From positions 1-64,000 of the forward strand of contig JBPWQW010000001.1 in NCBI GenBank assembly GCA_051814705.1: a stretch of DNA of 64,000 bases, written 5' to 3'. This document shows, one piece after another, positions 27,908 through 37,480 of the stretch; the first letter of the stretch is position 1, and each line of letters begins with the position of its first letter. Both the position numbers and the translations under genes were made by a program. Origin of the DNA: Geojedonia sp051814705 (GTDB lineage Bacteria > Bacteroidota > Bacteroidia > Flavobacteriales > Flavobacteriaceae). The notes below the pieces were generated by a model. That model did not search any database. It was not told the origin of the DNA and saw only the letters and a list, made by a program, of their open reading frames with translations.

Positions 27908-28498
27908 ATGAAACATTTAAATCCTATTCGCCAACACTTTAACATGAGAGGTGTTGTGAATCAAAACGTACTCAAAATTTTACCTGTAATACTACTCTTT
28001 TTAGTAGTAACATCGTGTAGCTCTGTAAGGGTTGCATCCGATTATGATAAAAATGCAAATTTTAAGGACTATAAAACCTTTGCGTTTTTTAAAACTGGAA
28101 TTGATAAAGCCGAAATTAGCGACCTCGACAAACGTCGTATTTTAAGAGCCATTGAAGCTGAACTTACTGCAAAAGGGTTTACAAAATCTGAAAATCCTGA
28201 TATGTTGGTCAGCATTTTTACAAAATCACGAGAAAAAGTAAATGTGTATAATAGCGGCTATGGACCTTACGGTTATGGTTGGGGCTGGTATCCTTGGTAT
28301 TGGAACAATTACAATTCGGTTACACGCACAACCGAAGGCGTACTGTATATAGACCTCATCGATGCCAAAAAGAAAGAACTGGTATGGCAAGGTCAAGGTA
28401 CAGGTTACCTCCTTCAAAATATGGATAAAAAGGAAGAACGCATCAAAGAATTTGTAAATAAAATTCTGGAGAAATATCCACCAGGAATGGTCAAATAA
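27908..28498 (+). CDS. DUF4136 lipoprotein
   Basis: The 196-residue protein has a lipobox ending at Cys37 (VVTSC) when started at 27908; an internal ATG at 27944 would give a more usual 25-residue signal. The A-rich sequence before 27908 favours the longer start only weakly. The domain runs from DYDKNANFKDYKTFAFF to the end with a Gly/Tyr/Trp-rich loop (YGPYGYGWGWYPWYW) and LIDAKKKELVWQGQGTG, all typical of DUF4136. Its function is unknown. Confidence 0.85.
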   Translation: MKHLNPIRQHFNMRGVVNQNVLKILPVILLFLVVTSCSSVRVASDYDKNANFKDYKTFAFFKTGIDKAEISDLDKRRILRAIEAELTAKGFTKSENPDMLVSIFTKSREKVNVYNSGYGPYGYGWGWYPWYWNNYNSVTRTTEGVLYIDLIDAKKKELVWQGQGTGYLLQNMDKKEERIKEFVNKILEKYPPGMVK

Positions 28499-28506
28499 AA
28501 TTTGTC

Positions 28507-28534
28507 AAAAGCGACTCAAAATTGAGTCGCTTTT
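28507..28534. terminator. Bidirectional rho-independent terminator
   Basis: Arms AAAAGCGACTCAA and TTGAGTCGCTTTT with a 2-nt loop and flanking A/T runs lie between the convergent DUF4136 and DUF486 genes. Confidence 0.88.
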
Positions 28535-28903
28535 TTATTTCTTAAACACAAAATAGACGGCTAGCACCAAACATAAAAAACCCACTCCATGGTTCCATTT
28601 TAGAGTTTCATTTTTGAATGCAATCCATGTAAAAACAACAAACACCATTAAAGTGATAATCTCTTGAAGCACTTTCAGCTCAACTAATGAAAATGGGCCA
28701 CCATTCCCTTTAAATCCAATTTTATTTGCAGGTACCTGAAAAAAGTATTCAAATAGAGCGATACCCCAACTAATAAAAATAATCGTTATCAGCCCCAGTT
28801 TACTAAACCATTTCCATTCAGCAAACTTTAAATGCCCATACCAAGCCAAAGTCATAAAAATATTAGACATCACCAATAAAATAATTGTATAAAGCCCTTT
28901 CAT
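28535..28903 (-). CDS. DUF486 family small membrane protein
   Basis: From the ATG at 28903 the protein has 122 residues with four predicted membrane helices. The segments TLAWYGHL and SWGIALFEYFFQVPANKIGF are typical of DUF486, a family related to the DMT/EmrE-like transporters. The 28912 start would be TTG and is less likely. Substrate is unknown. Confidence 0.82.
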   Translation of the reverse strand: MKGLYTIILLVMSNIFMTLAWYGHLKFAEWKWFSKLGLITIIFISWGIALFEYFFQVPANKIGFKGNGGPFSLVELKVLQEIITLMVFVVFTWIAFKNETLKWNHGVGFLCLVLAVYFVFKK

Positions 28904-28923
28904 ATATACCAATTTTTTAACCT

Positions 28924-28931
28924 CAAATGTA
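28924..28931 (-). promoter_or_regulatory. Putative -7 element of the DUF486 gene
   Basis: The minus strand reads TACATTTG (TAnnTTTG) 20 nt upstream of the ATG; no -33 TTG at standard spacing. Confidence 0.35.
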
Positions 28932-29002
28932 TTAAATATTCAAATTGAATTTAAGCTAATAACATCCCAAAATCTGAACATATTTATTTATTTCTAAAAA
29001 CC

Positions 29003-29010
29003 TATCTTTG
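29003..29010 (+). promoter_or_regulatory. Putative -7 element of the SulP gene
   Basis: TATCTTTG matches TAnnTTTG exactly. It contains the TTG at 29008 that would be the longest start, so the ATG at 29032 is the better start. Confidence 0.45.
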
Positions 29011-29031
29011 CCGACTTTTAAGAAGACTATT

Positions 29032-30675
29032 ATGATACTAGGGCAAAAAACTAGAACAAACTTTACTCAAAACCCAAAAAACGATATCCTATCGGGATTA
29101 ACTGTCGCTTTAGCTTTAGTTCCTGAAGCAGTCGCCTTTTCTTTTGTTGCAGGTGTTGATCCCCTTGTTGGGCTTTATGGTGCTTTTATGATGGGTATCG
29201 TAACTTCCCTTTTTGGTGGTAGACCTGGTATGATTTCTGGTGCCACCGGTGCCATGGCTGTAGTGATGGTCCATTTGATTCAAAAAGGAAATGAAATTGG
29301 ATTAACTTTAGAAACACCAGTCGAAAACCTAGGCTTACAGTGGTTGTTCATTACACTTTTGTTTGTAGGTGCGATTCAAATATCAGCAGGATTATTCAAA
29401 CTCGGAAAATTTGTTCGACTCATTCCTCATCCCGTAATGATGGGATTTGTGAATGGTTTAGCTATTGTTATATTTCTTTCTCAACTAGGATTGTTTAAGG
29501 AAACCGTAAACGGTGAATCCCAATTTATGACCGGTACAGCACTTTGGACCATGTTAGGTTTTGTAGCCTTAACCATGTTAATCATGTATGGATTACCAAA
29601 ACTCACTAAAAAAATTCCTGCAGCATTATTGGCAATTATAGTTGTAGCCTGTATTACCATTTTTGGAGGTATTGATGTGAGTACAGTGGGATCATTTATT
29701 AGTGATGGAGGAGGTGAAGGGCTTCAAGGTGGTTTACCAACATTTCAAGCACAAATTTTTGGATTATTTGATACACTCCAAGGCCATTGGGATTTAATCT
29801 TTTCAACAGCCTTCATCCTTGCCGCTGTTGGACTTATTGAATCGTTAATGACCTTAAACTTGGTCGATGAAATTACGGAAACAAGAGGTAGTGGTAATCG
29901 CGAATGTGTGGCTCAAGGTGGAGCCAACCTCCTAAATGGCCTTTTTGGAGGCATGGGTGGCTGCGCTATGATCGGACAATCTATTATTAATGTGGACTCT
30001 GGCGGTCGAGGTCGTTTGTCTGGAGCGGTAGCCGCCATTGCTTTACTTTGCTTTGTGTTATTTGGTGCCCCTTTAATTGAACAAATACCTATTGCAGCAC
30101 TGGTTGGCGTGATGTTTATGGTGGTTATTGGCACCTTTGCTTGGAGTAGCTTCAGAATTATTAGAAAAATACCCTTATCTGACGCCATTGTGCTAATCGC
30201 CGTTTCAACCATTACCGTTTGGAAAGATCTAGCAGTTGCTGTAATTGCAGGTGTTATTATTTCGGCTTTAGTATTTGCCTGGAAAAATGCCATTATGATT
30301 AGAGCTCGTAAACGCATCCAGCCCGACGGTACCAAAACCTATGAAATTTGGGGACCATTATTCTTCGGTTCCATTCAAAATTTTAATGCCAAGTTCGATG
30401 TTAAAAACGATCCACAACATGTAGAGATTGATTTTGTAGAATCAAGGATTAGCGATCATTCCGCTTTAGAAGCTGTCTTTAATTTGGTAATCAAATATGA
30501 AGCCGAAGGAAAAACCATCAAATTAAAACATTTGAGCTCAGACTGCAAACAATTGATGTATAAGGCAAGTCCAAAATTCAAGGAAGTAATTGTCGAGACT
30601 GTGAACGACCCACGCTATTATTTAGCCGCAGATCCAGAGAAGTTTATAAAACCACTTTCTGAATATTCACTGTAA
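29032..30675 (+). CDS. SulP family anion transporter with STAS domain
   Basis: From ATG 29032 (MILGQKTRTNF) the protein has 547 residues. It begins with the SulP core (NDILSGLTVALALVPEAVAFSFVAG, DPLVGLYGAFMMGIV), has 10 or more hydrophobic helices, and ends in a cytoplasmic STAS domain (about 450-530). SulP proteins move sulfate, bicarbonate or other anions with H+ or Na+; the substrate is not clear from sequence. The NRECVAQGGANLLNGLFGGMGGCAM segment is the usual conserved mid-part. The gene stands alone. Confidence 0.9.
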   Translation: MILGQKTRTNFTQNPKNDILSGLTVALALVPEAVAFSFVAGVDPLVGLYGAFMMGIVTSLFGGRPGMISGATGAMAVVMVHLIQKGNEIGLTLETPVENLGLQWLFITLLFVGAIQISAGLFKLGKFVRLIPHPVMMGFVNGLAIVIFLSQLGLFKETVNGESQFMTGTALWTMLGFVALTMLIMYGLPKLTKKIPAALLAIIVVACITIFGGIDVSTVGSFISDGGGEGLQGGLPTFQAQIFGLFDTLQGHWDLIFSTAFILAAVGLIESLMTLNLVDEITETRGSGNRECVAQGGANLLNGLFGGMGGCAMIGQSIINVDSGGRGRLSGAVAAIALLCFVLFGAPLIEQIPIAALVGVMFMVVIGTFAWSSFRIIRKIPLSDAIVLIAVSTITVWKDLAVAVIAGVIISALVFAWKNAIMIRARKRIQPDGTKTYEIWGPLFFGSIQNFNAKFDVKNDPQHVEIDFVESRISDHSALEAVFNLVIKYEAEGKTIKLKHLSSDCKQLMYKASPKFKEVIVETVNDPRYYLAADPEKFIKPLSEYSL

Positions 30676-30726
30676 GTAAAGCTTGGGATTAACCTGAATT
30701 TTTTATCTTTTATAAAGAGCAAATCG

Positions 30727-30734
30727 TATCTTTG
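30727..30734 (+). promoter_or_regulatory. Putative -7 element of the osmC-like gene
   Basis: TATCTTTG matches TAnnTTTG, 63 nt before the ATG at 30798. No -33 element at normal spacing. Confidence 0.4.
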
Positions 30735-30797
30735 AAAAGACAAAAAGCCAATTTATTACGGCTATTCCATTAGAAACAATTAAATTAAATTAAACTC

Positions 30798-31211
30798 ATG
30801 AAAAGAACATCAAAAGCACACTGGCAAGGAAATGGAAAAGATGGCAAAGGACACTTAACCACTCAAAGTACGATTTTAAATAAAACACAATACTCCTTTT
30901 CATCCCGATTTGAACAAGGCATTGGAACAAATCCCGAAGAATTGGTTGCTGCGGCACATGCAGGCTGTTTTGCTATGCAATTAGCCTTTAATTTACAAGG
31001 CGCTAATTTTACACCTAAGGATTTGATCACCGATTGCGAAATCACTTTGGATAATGGCAGTATAACTAGTTCTCATTTAACTTTGAAAGCCACTGTAGAT
31101 GGCATTAGCGATGACGAATTTGCCAAATTGGTGAAAAATGCTGAGCAGAATTGCCCAATTTCAAAATTACTGAATGCTAAAATTACAGTATCCTATACTT
31201 TAAACGATTAA
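30798..31211 (+). CDS. OsmC family peroxiredoxin
   Basis: The 137-residue protein detoxifies organic hydroperoxides. It has the two catalytic cysteines: one in AAAHAGCFAMQLAF and one in AEQNCPISK. The N-terminal ISKAHWQGNGKDGKG-like start and GTNPEELVAAAHAG loop fit the OsmC rather than Ohr subgroup. It is likely an oxidative or osmotic stress gene. Confidence 0.92.
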   Translation: MKRTSKAHWQGNGKDGKGHLTTQSTILNKTQYSFSSRFEQGIGTNPEELVAAAHAGCFAMQLAFNLQGANFTPKDLITDCEITLDNGSITSSHLTLKATVDGISDDEFAKLVKNAEQNCPISKLLNAKITVSYTLND

Positions 31212-31269
31212 ACAATATAATTTCATTTATAGGTTTATAGTACCAATTTAGCTTGCGTTAAATTGGATT

Positions 31270-31303
31270 AAAAAGGGAGTGGTTAATTAACCACTCCCTT
31301 TTT
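31270..31303. terminator. Bidirectional rho-independent terminator
   Basis: Perfect 17-bp arms AAAAAGGGAGTGGTTAA and TTAACCACTCCCTTTTT lie between the convergent osmC-like gene and the membrane-protein gene. Confidence 0.88.
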
Positions 31304-31315
31304 ATATTAGCTGTC

Positions 31316-31969
31316 TTAATTAATTAATTTTTGCTTAGAGGGAAAGAAAATAATCGGAATTAAAAACGATTGAAGTATGGTAATAATTACACTAATTTCA
31401 TCCGTAAGCGCATGAGCTTCTCCCGTAGCATATAAAATAGCCTGTATTGGAATTACTCCTAAAATCAGAATTGCTTTTAAATTATTTTTCTTATTCCATG
31501 GGATATTAACTTCGGTAAGTTTTCTATCTTTTCTTATTACTGCTACCATTAGTAACAGCATAATAATTGACAACGGTATGACAATCATTGAAATTGAGAT
31601 ATGCACGTCTAAAGTATCTCCTTCAAAACCAGTATCACCATTTTTAATAATGTCGTAAATGAAGTTGCCAAGGCTATGAATCCACCATAGTACCAATAAG
31701 ACGTAGAAAATAGTTCTGTTCTTTACCCAATAAAATGAATAATACAATAAGATAAACAATATTAAAAAAGGAAATAGCATAAAATAATCGGCTTGTACTC
31801 CAGCACTGTACAGGTTAAATCCAAAATAAGTTTGGCCCCAACTATAGGTGCTACCGTCAAATAGACAGCGCAATAAGGGTAACCAGACAAGCATAAATGT
31901 TATGCCCGTAAGAATCATAAAAAAATTAAATAAAACATTGTTTGGGCGTACTGCAATAGGTGTTTTCAT
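31316..31969 (-). CDS. Hypothetical polytopic membrane protein
   Basis: The 217-residue protein has six likely membrane helices, for example NNVLFNFFMILTGITFMLVW and YFMLFPFLILFILLYYSFYW, with short loops. No family is recognised. It is the next gene after the LytTR regulator on the same strand (87-bp gap holding a small hairpin at 32015-32034), so it may be its partner or target. Confidence 0.55.
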   Translation of the reverse strand: MKTPIAVRPNNVLFNFFMILTGITFMLVWLPLLRCLFDGSTYSWGQTYFGFNLYSAGVQADYFMLFPFLILFILLYYSFYWVKNRTIFYVLLVLWWIHSLGNFIYDIIKNGDTGFEGDTLDVHISISMIVIPLSIIMLLLMVAVIRKDRKLTEVNIPWNKKNNLKAILILGVIPIQAILYATGEAHALTDEISVIITILQSFLIPIIFFPSKQKLIN

Positions 31970-32056
31970 AATGATTAAATTTTTTGTTAGTATTAAATTA
32001 CATCATCATGACTATAACAGCACCAATGCTGTTACAGGGTTTGTGGCGAAAATGCG

Positions 32057-32914
32057 CTAGGTGTGGCGAGTGTCCAATAAAGTTTCCATTTCAGAGAAAA
32101 AAGACCTTGAAACTGGTATAGGCGAGGGAACATTAGGAAGGTACAATTCCATTTGATGGCTCGATTTTATTACTTTTTCAACTACATTCATATTCACAAT
32201 ATATGAGCGATGGCAACGTATTATGGCTTGGTTTTTCAATCCATTTTCTATATCCTTCATGGTGGTCCTTAATATTTGCTTTTTTAAAATATCTTTATCC
32301 AAATGGTACACTAACACATAATTGTCCATGGCTTCAATATAACGCAGGTTTGATAGCCTTAACGTTATATGCTCCTTACCATTATTGGATTGTAAATTGA
32401 CATAAGTGTCAGTCAGTTCAAATTTGGGTTGCAGCTCCAATAATTTTACGATCCTTTTGGTATGCTGATAATTTGAAAATAGCAGAGCTATCGAAAAAGG
32501 GATAATAGCCATTACCGAAATATTAAACAAGAACTCAAAGTAACTGCTCAGCTTCCAATCATGGAAATTCCCTAAAATGTTATAATATAAAAAGGTGAAA
32601 ACCGACAATAAAATCAACTCTACAACAATTCTAATGCTCAACCTAAAAACAGTTGAAGTTGTAAACATTATAGGAATCAAGATAAATTCACAAAATGCCA
32701 ATACGATGCCTTGAAGTATTCCAAAACCAAACATCGCAATAAAAAAAACGAGACCAATGGAATTTTGTGGATCAAAGTTGTTAACTCCAAAAGGCTGAAA
32801 AATCAGTAAAAAAAAGAAAACAAATAGAGTTACGAAGGCAACGAATCTCCATTTTTCATGATTGGATTGTAGATAGTAAATCTCGCTGTTTAAGAATTTA
32901 ACAATGGAACTCAT
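32057..32914 (-). CDS. Membrane-bound LytTR family transcriptional regulator
   Basis: The 285-residue protein starts with four membrane helices (about 24-145) and ends in a LytTR DNA-binding domain (about 185-285: YVNLQSNNGKEHITLRLSNLRYIEAMDNYVLVY, RTTMKDIENGL, IIRCHRSYIVNMNVVEKV). There is no receiver domain, so it senses through its membrane part or acts with another protein. It begins 42 bp after the stop of the keto acid dehydrogenase E1 gene on the same strand. Confidence 0.85.
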   Translation of the reverse strand: MSSIVKFLNSEIYYLQSNHEKWRFVAFVTLFVFFFLLIFQPFGVNNFDPQNSIGLVFFIAMFGFGILQGIVLAFCEFILIPIMFTTSTVFRLSIRIVVELILLSVFTFLYYNILGNFHDWKLSSYFEFLFNISVMAIIPFSIALLFSNYQHTKRIVKLLELQPKFELTDTYVNLQSNNGKEHITLRLSNLRYIEAMDNYVLVYHLDKDILKKQILRTTMKDIENGLKNQAIIRCHRSYIVNMNVVEKVIKSSHQMELYLPNVPSPIPVSRSFFSEMETLLDTRHT

Positions 32915-32956
32915 AGTTCCTAAAAATAAACATTAATATCTAGGGTAGAAAAAAAA

Positions 32957-35020
32957 TTAATATGCTAATAATTGGTCTATTTTACGTTTCACTTTCTCTA
33001 CTGAAGGAATCATCGTTTCTTCCAAAGTGCTGTTCAATGGTACAGCTGGCATGTTTTCACTACCAATGGTCATCACCGGTGCATCTAAATATTGAAAGCA
33101 GTGTTCTTGGATCTTTCCAGCCAGTGCCATAGCAAAACTATTATTTGAAGGCTCTTCAGTCACCACCAAACATTTCCCTGTTTTTTTGACCGATTTCATG
33201 ATCGTGTCTTCATCCAACGGAAATAAGGTGCGTAAATCGATGATCTCGACCTGATCTTTCATATTCATGGTGGCATTATAGGCCCAATGTACACCCATGC
33301 CGTAAGTAACAACGGTCAAGGTCTCAACATCTTCTTGTTTCCAGATTTCCTGTAACACCCAAGCTTTACCCAAAGGTAACCTATAATCTTCAGCAGGTTC
33401 AACAGATGTTGCTCCTTTAGTTCCTTTTACCTTACTCCAATACAACCCTTTGTGTTCAAAAATCACAACGGGATTGGGATCATAATAAGCTGCTTTTAAA
33501 AGCCCTTTTAAGTCTGCACCATTACTTGGATAGGCCACTTTAATGCCCCTAATATTGGTTACGACGCTCTCAACAGATGACGAATGATAAGGCCCACCGC
33601 TTCCATAGGCTCCTATTGGGACACGTAACACCATGCTCACTGGCCATTTTCCGTTTGACAAATAACAACTTCTACTCACTTCGGTAAATAACTGATTAAG
33701 ACCCGGCCAAATATAATCGGCAAATTGAACCTCAACAATGGGTTTTAAGCCCACGGCACTCATCCCAACGGTTGAGCCCACAATAAAAGCTTCCTGTATT
33801 GGGGTATTAAATACTCGGTCGTCACCAAATTTTTGAGCCAAAGTTGCAGCTTCTCTAAATACACCGCCGAGTCTACCCCCTACATCTTGTCCATAAAACA
33901 AACATTCTTTATGTTTTTTCATCAATTCTTCCACAGCAAATAAAGCACAATCGACCATCACTACTTTTTCTGCCCCTTTTGGTGTACGCTCTCCAACTTC
34001 TTCAGTTATTGGAGTTGGAGCAAAATCATGAGTAAACAAATCTTCGGGTTTTGGATCTTCAGCTTGTAACGCTTTTTTAAAATCCGATTTTACTTGAGCT
34101 TTTGCCGAACGTTCTAGAGTTTCAATGTCTTTTGCCGTCAATCCATTTTCAATCAATTGGCGTTTCAAAACTGGATACGGGTCACGTGATTTTGCTTCTT
34201 CCAAATCATCACGATACCATTCCATACGAACACCAGAAGTGTGATGATTTAATAACGGCACTTTGGCATGAACCAAAAATGGCCGACGTTCATTCCTAAT
34301 AGTTTTGATGACCTTTTCTATGGCTTGATAACTTTCAATAAAATTTGCTCCATCAATAGATATAGCCTCTAAGCCTTTAAATCCTTTGGCATATTCAAAT
34401 GCATTTTGTGCTCGAGTTTCAGTGACATTCGCTGAAATATCCCATTCATTATCTTGAACCAAGTATAAAATGGGCAGTTGTTTTAAGGCTGCCATTTGAA
34501 AAGCCTCTGCTACTTCACCTTCTGTGATGGAGGCGTCGCCAAAACTACAAACGGTGATAGGTTTTTCTTGATATGTTTCATTTGCGTTTAGAATGATATT
34601 CTTCATTCCTTGTTTTTCGAGATACTGCATGCCCATGGCAACACCCGTTGCGGGAATAGCCTGCATGCCAGTTGCTGAGGACTGATGTGGTATTTTAGGC
34701 TTATCGGCATCCTTTAAACTAGGATGGCAATAATAAGCACGCCCTGCAGAAAAGGGATCCTCTTTTTTAGCCAATAATTGCAGCATGAGATCATAAGGTT
34801 TTAACCCAAAAGACAATAACATGGCATCATCACGATAGTAAGGGAATGCATAATCTTGAGGCAATAACTGCATGCCTACTGCAATTTGTATGGCTTCATG
34901 ACCTCTGGATGTGGCATGAACATATTTTGAAACCAATTTAAAATTGTCCTCATACAATTCAGTCATGGCCTTGGCCGTACAAAGGTGTGAAAATGCTTTT
35001 TTTAGGAGTGCTTTATTCAT
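32957..35020 (-). CDS. Fused E1 alpha/beta of branched-chain 2-oxoacid dehydrogenase
   Basis: The 687-residue protein joins both E1 subunits in one chain. The alpha part (about 1-320) has the thiamine diphosphate site (GDASITEGEVAEAF...QDNEWDIS); the beta part (about 350-687) has FYGQDVGGRLGGVF, PIQEAFIVGSTVGMS and DYIWPGLNQLF. E1 decarboxylates branched keto acids and passes the acyl group to the lipoyl domain of E2, encoded two genes upstream. It lies 3 bp after ilvE. The fused form is frequent in Bacteroidota. Loss of either half would be visible; both look intact. Confidence 0.92.
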   Translation of the reverse strand: MNKALLKKAFSHLCTAKAMTELYEDNFKLVSKYVHATSRGHEAIQIAVGMQLLPQDYAFPYYRDDAMLLSFGLKPYDLMLQLLAKKEDPFSAGRAYYCHPSLKDADKPKIPHQSSATGMQAIPATGVAMGMQYLEKQGMKNIILNANETYQEKPITVCSFGDASITEGEVAEAFQMAALKQLPILYLVQDNEWDISANVTETRAQNAFEYAKGFKGLEAISIDGANFIESYQAIEKVIKTIRNERRPFLVHAKVPLLNHHTSGVRMEWYRDDLEEAKSRDPYPVLKRQLIENGLTAKDIETLERSAKAQVKSDFKKALQAEDPKPEDLFTHDFAPTPITEEVGERTPKGAEKVVMVDCALFAVEELMKKHKECLFYGQDVGGRLGGVFREAATLAQKFGDDRVFNTPIQEAFIVGSTVGMSAVGLKPIVEVQFADYIWPGLNQLFTEVSRSCYLSNGKWPVSMVLRVPIGAYGSGGPYHSSSVESVVTNIRGIKVAYPSNGADLKGLLKAAYYDPNPVVIFEHKGLYWSKVKGTKGATSVEPAEDYRLPLGKAWVLQEIWKQEDVETLTVVTYGMGVHWAYNATMNMKDQVEIIDLRTLFPLDEDTIMKSVKKTGKCLVVTEEPSNNSFAMALAGKIQEHCFQYLDAPVMTIGSENMPAVPLNSTLEETMIPSVEKVKRKIDQLLAY

Positions 35021-35023
35021 CTA

Positions 35024-36085
35024 CTATATTTTATCGACGGTTACCATCCATCCTAATTCATCTTTCATAGTTCCAGAACGGACGCCATTAACCGTATCCA
35101 ACACCATTTGGCCACTTGGGTTGCTATCTGGAAAGTGAATTATTTCATTTTTATAGCCAATTTCTCCAATCATGGCCACACCTACAGCAGTTCCAGTCCC
35201 AAATCCTTCTTGAAGTGATCCATTTTTAGAAGCTTCCAAAATTTCATCTATCGAAATAGGTCGTTCCGTTACTTTAAACCCTTTATGACGCAATAAATCT
35301 ATGGTACTAATACGGCTAATGCCATTTAAAATACAGCCATCTAAATTGGGAGTAATGAATTCGTCATTGATTTTAAAGAAAATATTCATGGTTCCAACTT
35401 CCTGAATATATTTAAATTCATGGGCGTCCAACCATAAAATTTGATCATATCCATTTGATTTTGCCAACTCGGTTGGATGGATAGCTGCTGCATAATTACC
35501 CGCCACTTTGGCTTCACCTGTGCCTCCTTTGGCAGCGCGAATAAATTTAGTTTCAGCGTATAATCGTATACGTTTAGTGAATAAAGGTGCCGATGGTGAC
35601 GCAATGATAATGAATTTAAAATGCGTTGCTGCACGCATCCCGATAAAGGGTTCGTCGGCATACATAAAGGGGCGCAAATATAAGGCACTTCCCGTTTGAG
35701 GCGGAATCCAATGGTGTTCCAAACCCACCAATTGTTTTAGCCCTTCCACAAACAGATCTTCAGGGAAGTTTGGCATTCCAACACGATTGGCACTAACGTT
35801 TAAACGGTGTGCATTTTTTTCTGGAGTGAACAAGGTAGGATTCCCATGGATATCCAAGGTAGATTTCATCCCTTCAAAAATAGCTTGTCCGTAATGCAAA
35901 GCCATTGCGGCAGGATGTGTAGGTATTAATTGCAAGGGTTCAATTCTAGGATTTGTCCATTCCCCATTTTCATAATCACAAATAAACATATGGTCCGTAA
36001 AAGTTCTTCCTAACGGAATGTTGTTAAAATCTAGACTTGATACTCTAGACTTTTCAATTTTTGAAATTTTAATAGTGTTCTTCAT
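35024..36085 (-). CDS. ilvE: Branched-chain amino acid aminotransferase
   Basis: The 353-residue fold-type IV PLP enzyme interconverts Leu/Ile/Val and their keto acids. It shows HYGQAIFEGMK, LRPFMYADEPFIG, the PLP lysine in GTGEAKVAGNYAA, EVGTMNIFF and the C-terminal GTGTAVGVAMIGEI. Length matches the long BCAT type. Lying between E2 and E1 of the keto acid dehydrogenase, it would supply the keto acids in a catabolic direction. Confidence 0.95.
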   Translation of the reverse strand: MKNTIKISKIEKSRVSSLDFNNIPLGRTFTDHMFICDYENGEWTNPRIEPLQLIPTHPAAMALHYGQAIFEGMKSTLDIHGNPTLFTPEKNAHRLNVSANRVGMPNFPEDLFVEGLKQLVGLEHHWIPPQTGSALYLRPFMYADEPFIGMRAATHFKFIIIASPSAPLFTKRIRLYAETKFIRAAKGGTGEAKVAGNYAAAIHPTELAKSNGYDQILWLDAHEFKYIQEVGTMNIFFKINDEFITPNLDGCILNGISRISTIDLLRHKGFKVTERPISIDEILEASKNGSLQEGFGTGTAVGVAMIGEIGYKNEIIHFPDSNPSGQMVLDTVNGVRSGTMKDELGWMVTVDKI

Positions 36086-36130
36086 AATTCTTTTCCTTTT
36101 CTGATGCTTCAGAAAAAATTTTTAACTTTT

Positions 36131-37477
36131 TTATACTTTTCTATTGATATTAAATTGTTCTAAATAATCGGCAACACGACGCAAAAAACTTCCTCCCAAA
36201 AAACCATCAACTACACGATGGTCAAAAGACAAGGATAAATACATCATGCTCCTAATGGCAATTTCGTCACCTTTCTCGGTTTCTATAACTTCGGGACGCT
36301 TTTTAATAATACCGAAAGCCAATATGGCGACTTCGGGTTGATTGATGATGGGTGTCCCCATAAGACTACCAAAAGTTCCAACATTGGAAATGGTGAAGGT
36401 GCTGCCTTTAATATCGTCGCCAGCCAATTTATTTTCTCGGGCTTTGCTGGCTAATTCGTTAACATTTGCAGCAAGTTGTTTTAAATCTTTAGTGTCTGCG
36501 TTTTTCACTACAGGAACAATTAAATTCCCACTTGGTAAAGCGGTTGCCATCCCAATATTGATAGCTTCTTTGACGATAATTGTATTCCCATCAACCGAAG
36601 CATTAATATTTGGAAAATCTTTGACAGCTTTCGCAACTGCTTCTACAAATAATGGCGTAAAGGTCAAGCGTTCGTTATGTTTTTTTTGAAATGCTGCTTT
36701 GTTTGAATTTCGCCAATTGACCATATTGGTCATATCGGCTTCCACATAAGCTGTGACATGAGGCGACGTATGTTTGGAATATACCATGCGGTCGGCAATC
36801 ATTTGGCGCATGCGGTCCATTTCGATGATTTTGCCCTTGCCTTTATCGAAAGTCAATTGAGGAATTCTATAGGCTGTTGGGTCATGCAAAGCATTTGGTT
36901 GAACAAATTTATATGGTCTTCCAGCTTCGATATATTTATATAAATCACTTTTCCGTAAACGTCCATTGTTTCCAAAAGCAGGAATTCGAGCTAATTCCTC
37001 AAAACTGATATGATGCTCCTTTGCTATACTTTTTATTAATGGCGTGTAAAACGTATCATTTTTTTGTTTAGCAGTTGGCAATTCTGTATGTTTACTTTCT
37101 GTTTTTGAAATATTACCTTTAAAAAACTTCTTGCTTAAAATTTGATTAAAGATTGCTGGTTCAGATGATTTTTTATCTTGAGAAGGTGACTCGACTACAC
37201 TCGAAGAGTCAGTTTCTTTTTTAGATGATTTCGATTCTTCCGAAACTTCCAAAATTGCAATGACTTCTCCAACAGGAACAACATCATTTGCCTGAAACAT
37301 CGTTTTTATCATTGTTCCAGATGCTGGTGCTGGGACTTCATTATCCACTTTATCGGTAGCTACTTCCAAAATAATATCGCCTTCTTCAAAGCTCTCACCT
37401 TCTTTAATCAACCAGTTGATGATGGTAGCTTCGGTAATGGACTCTCCCATTTTGGGCATTTTAAATTCAAATTCCAT
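36131..37477 (-). CDS. Dihydrolipoamide acyltransferase (E2) of branched-chain 2-oxoacid dehydrogenase
   Basis: The 448-residue protein has a lipoyl domain (1-75, lipoylated Lys in EVATDKVDNEV), a Ser/Lys-rich linker, an E3/E1-binding domain (about 140-185, TPLIKSIAKEHHIS...GRLRKSDLYKYI), and the catalytic domain (about 215-448) with SFDHRVVDG carrying the active-site His. It transfers the acyl group to CoA. It lies 45 bp before ilvE and 3 bp after paaY. No E3 gene is in the window. Confidence 0.93.
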   Translation of the reverse strand: MEFEFKMPKMGESITEATIINWLIKEGESFEEGDIILEVATDKVDNEVPAPASGTMIKTMFQANDVVPVGEVIAILEVSEESKSSKKETDSSSVVESPSQDKKSSEPAIFNQILSKKFFKGNISKTESKHTELPTAKQKNDTFYTPLIKSIAKEHHISFEELARIPAFGNNGRLRKSDLYKYIEAGRPYKFVQPNALHDPTAYRIPQLTFDKGKGKIIEMDRMRQMIADRMVYSKHTSPHVTAYVEADMTNMVNWRNSNKAAFQKKHNERLTFTPLFVEAVAKAVKDFPNINASVDGNTIIVKEAINIGMATALPSGNLIVPVVKNADTKDLKQLAANVNELASKARENKLAGDDIKGSTFTISNVGTFGSLMGTPIINQPEVAILAFGIIKKRPEVIETEKGDEIAIRSMMYLSLSFDHRVVDGFLGGSFLRRVADYLEQFNINRKV

Positions 37478-37480
37478 AAA

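Noticed and set aside
29913..30335. 140-residue minus-strand ORF
   Set aside because: Antisense to SulP; low-complexity hydrophobic shadow.
32015..32034. TAACAGCA-ccaa-TGCTGTTA hairpin as a terminator
   Set aside because: No T-run on either side; it may be an mRNA-processing structure but cannot be called.
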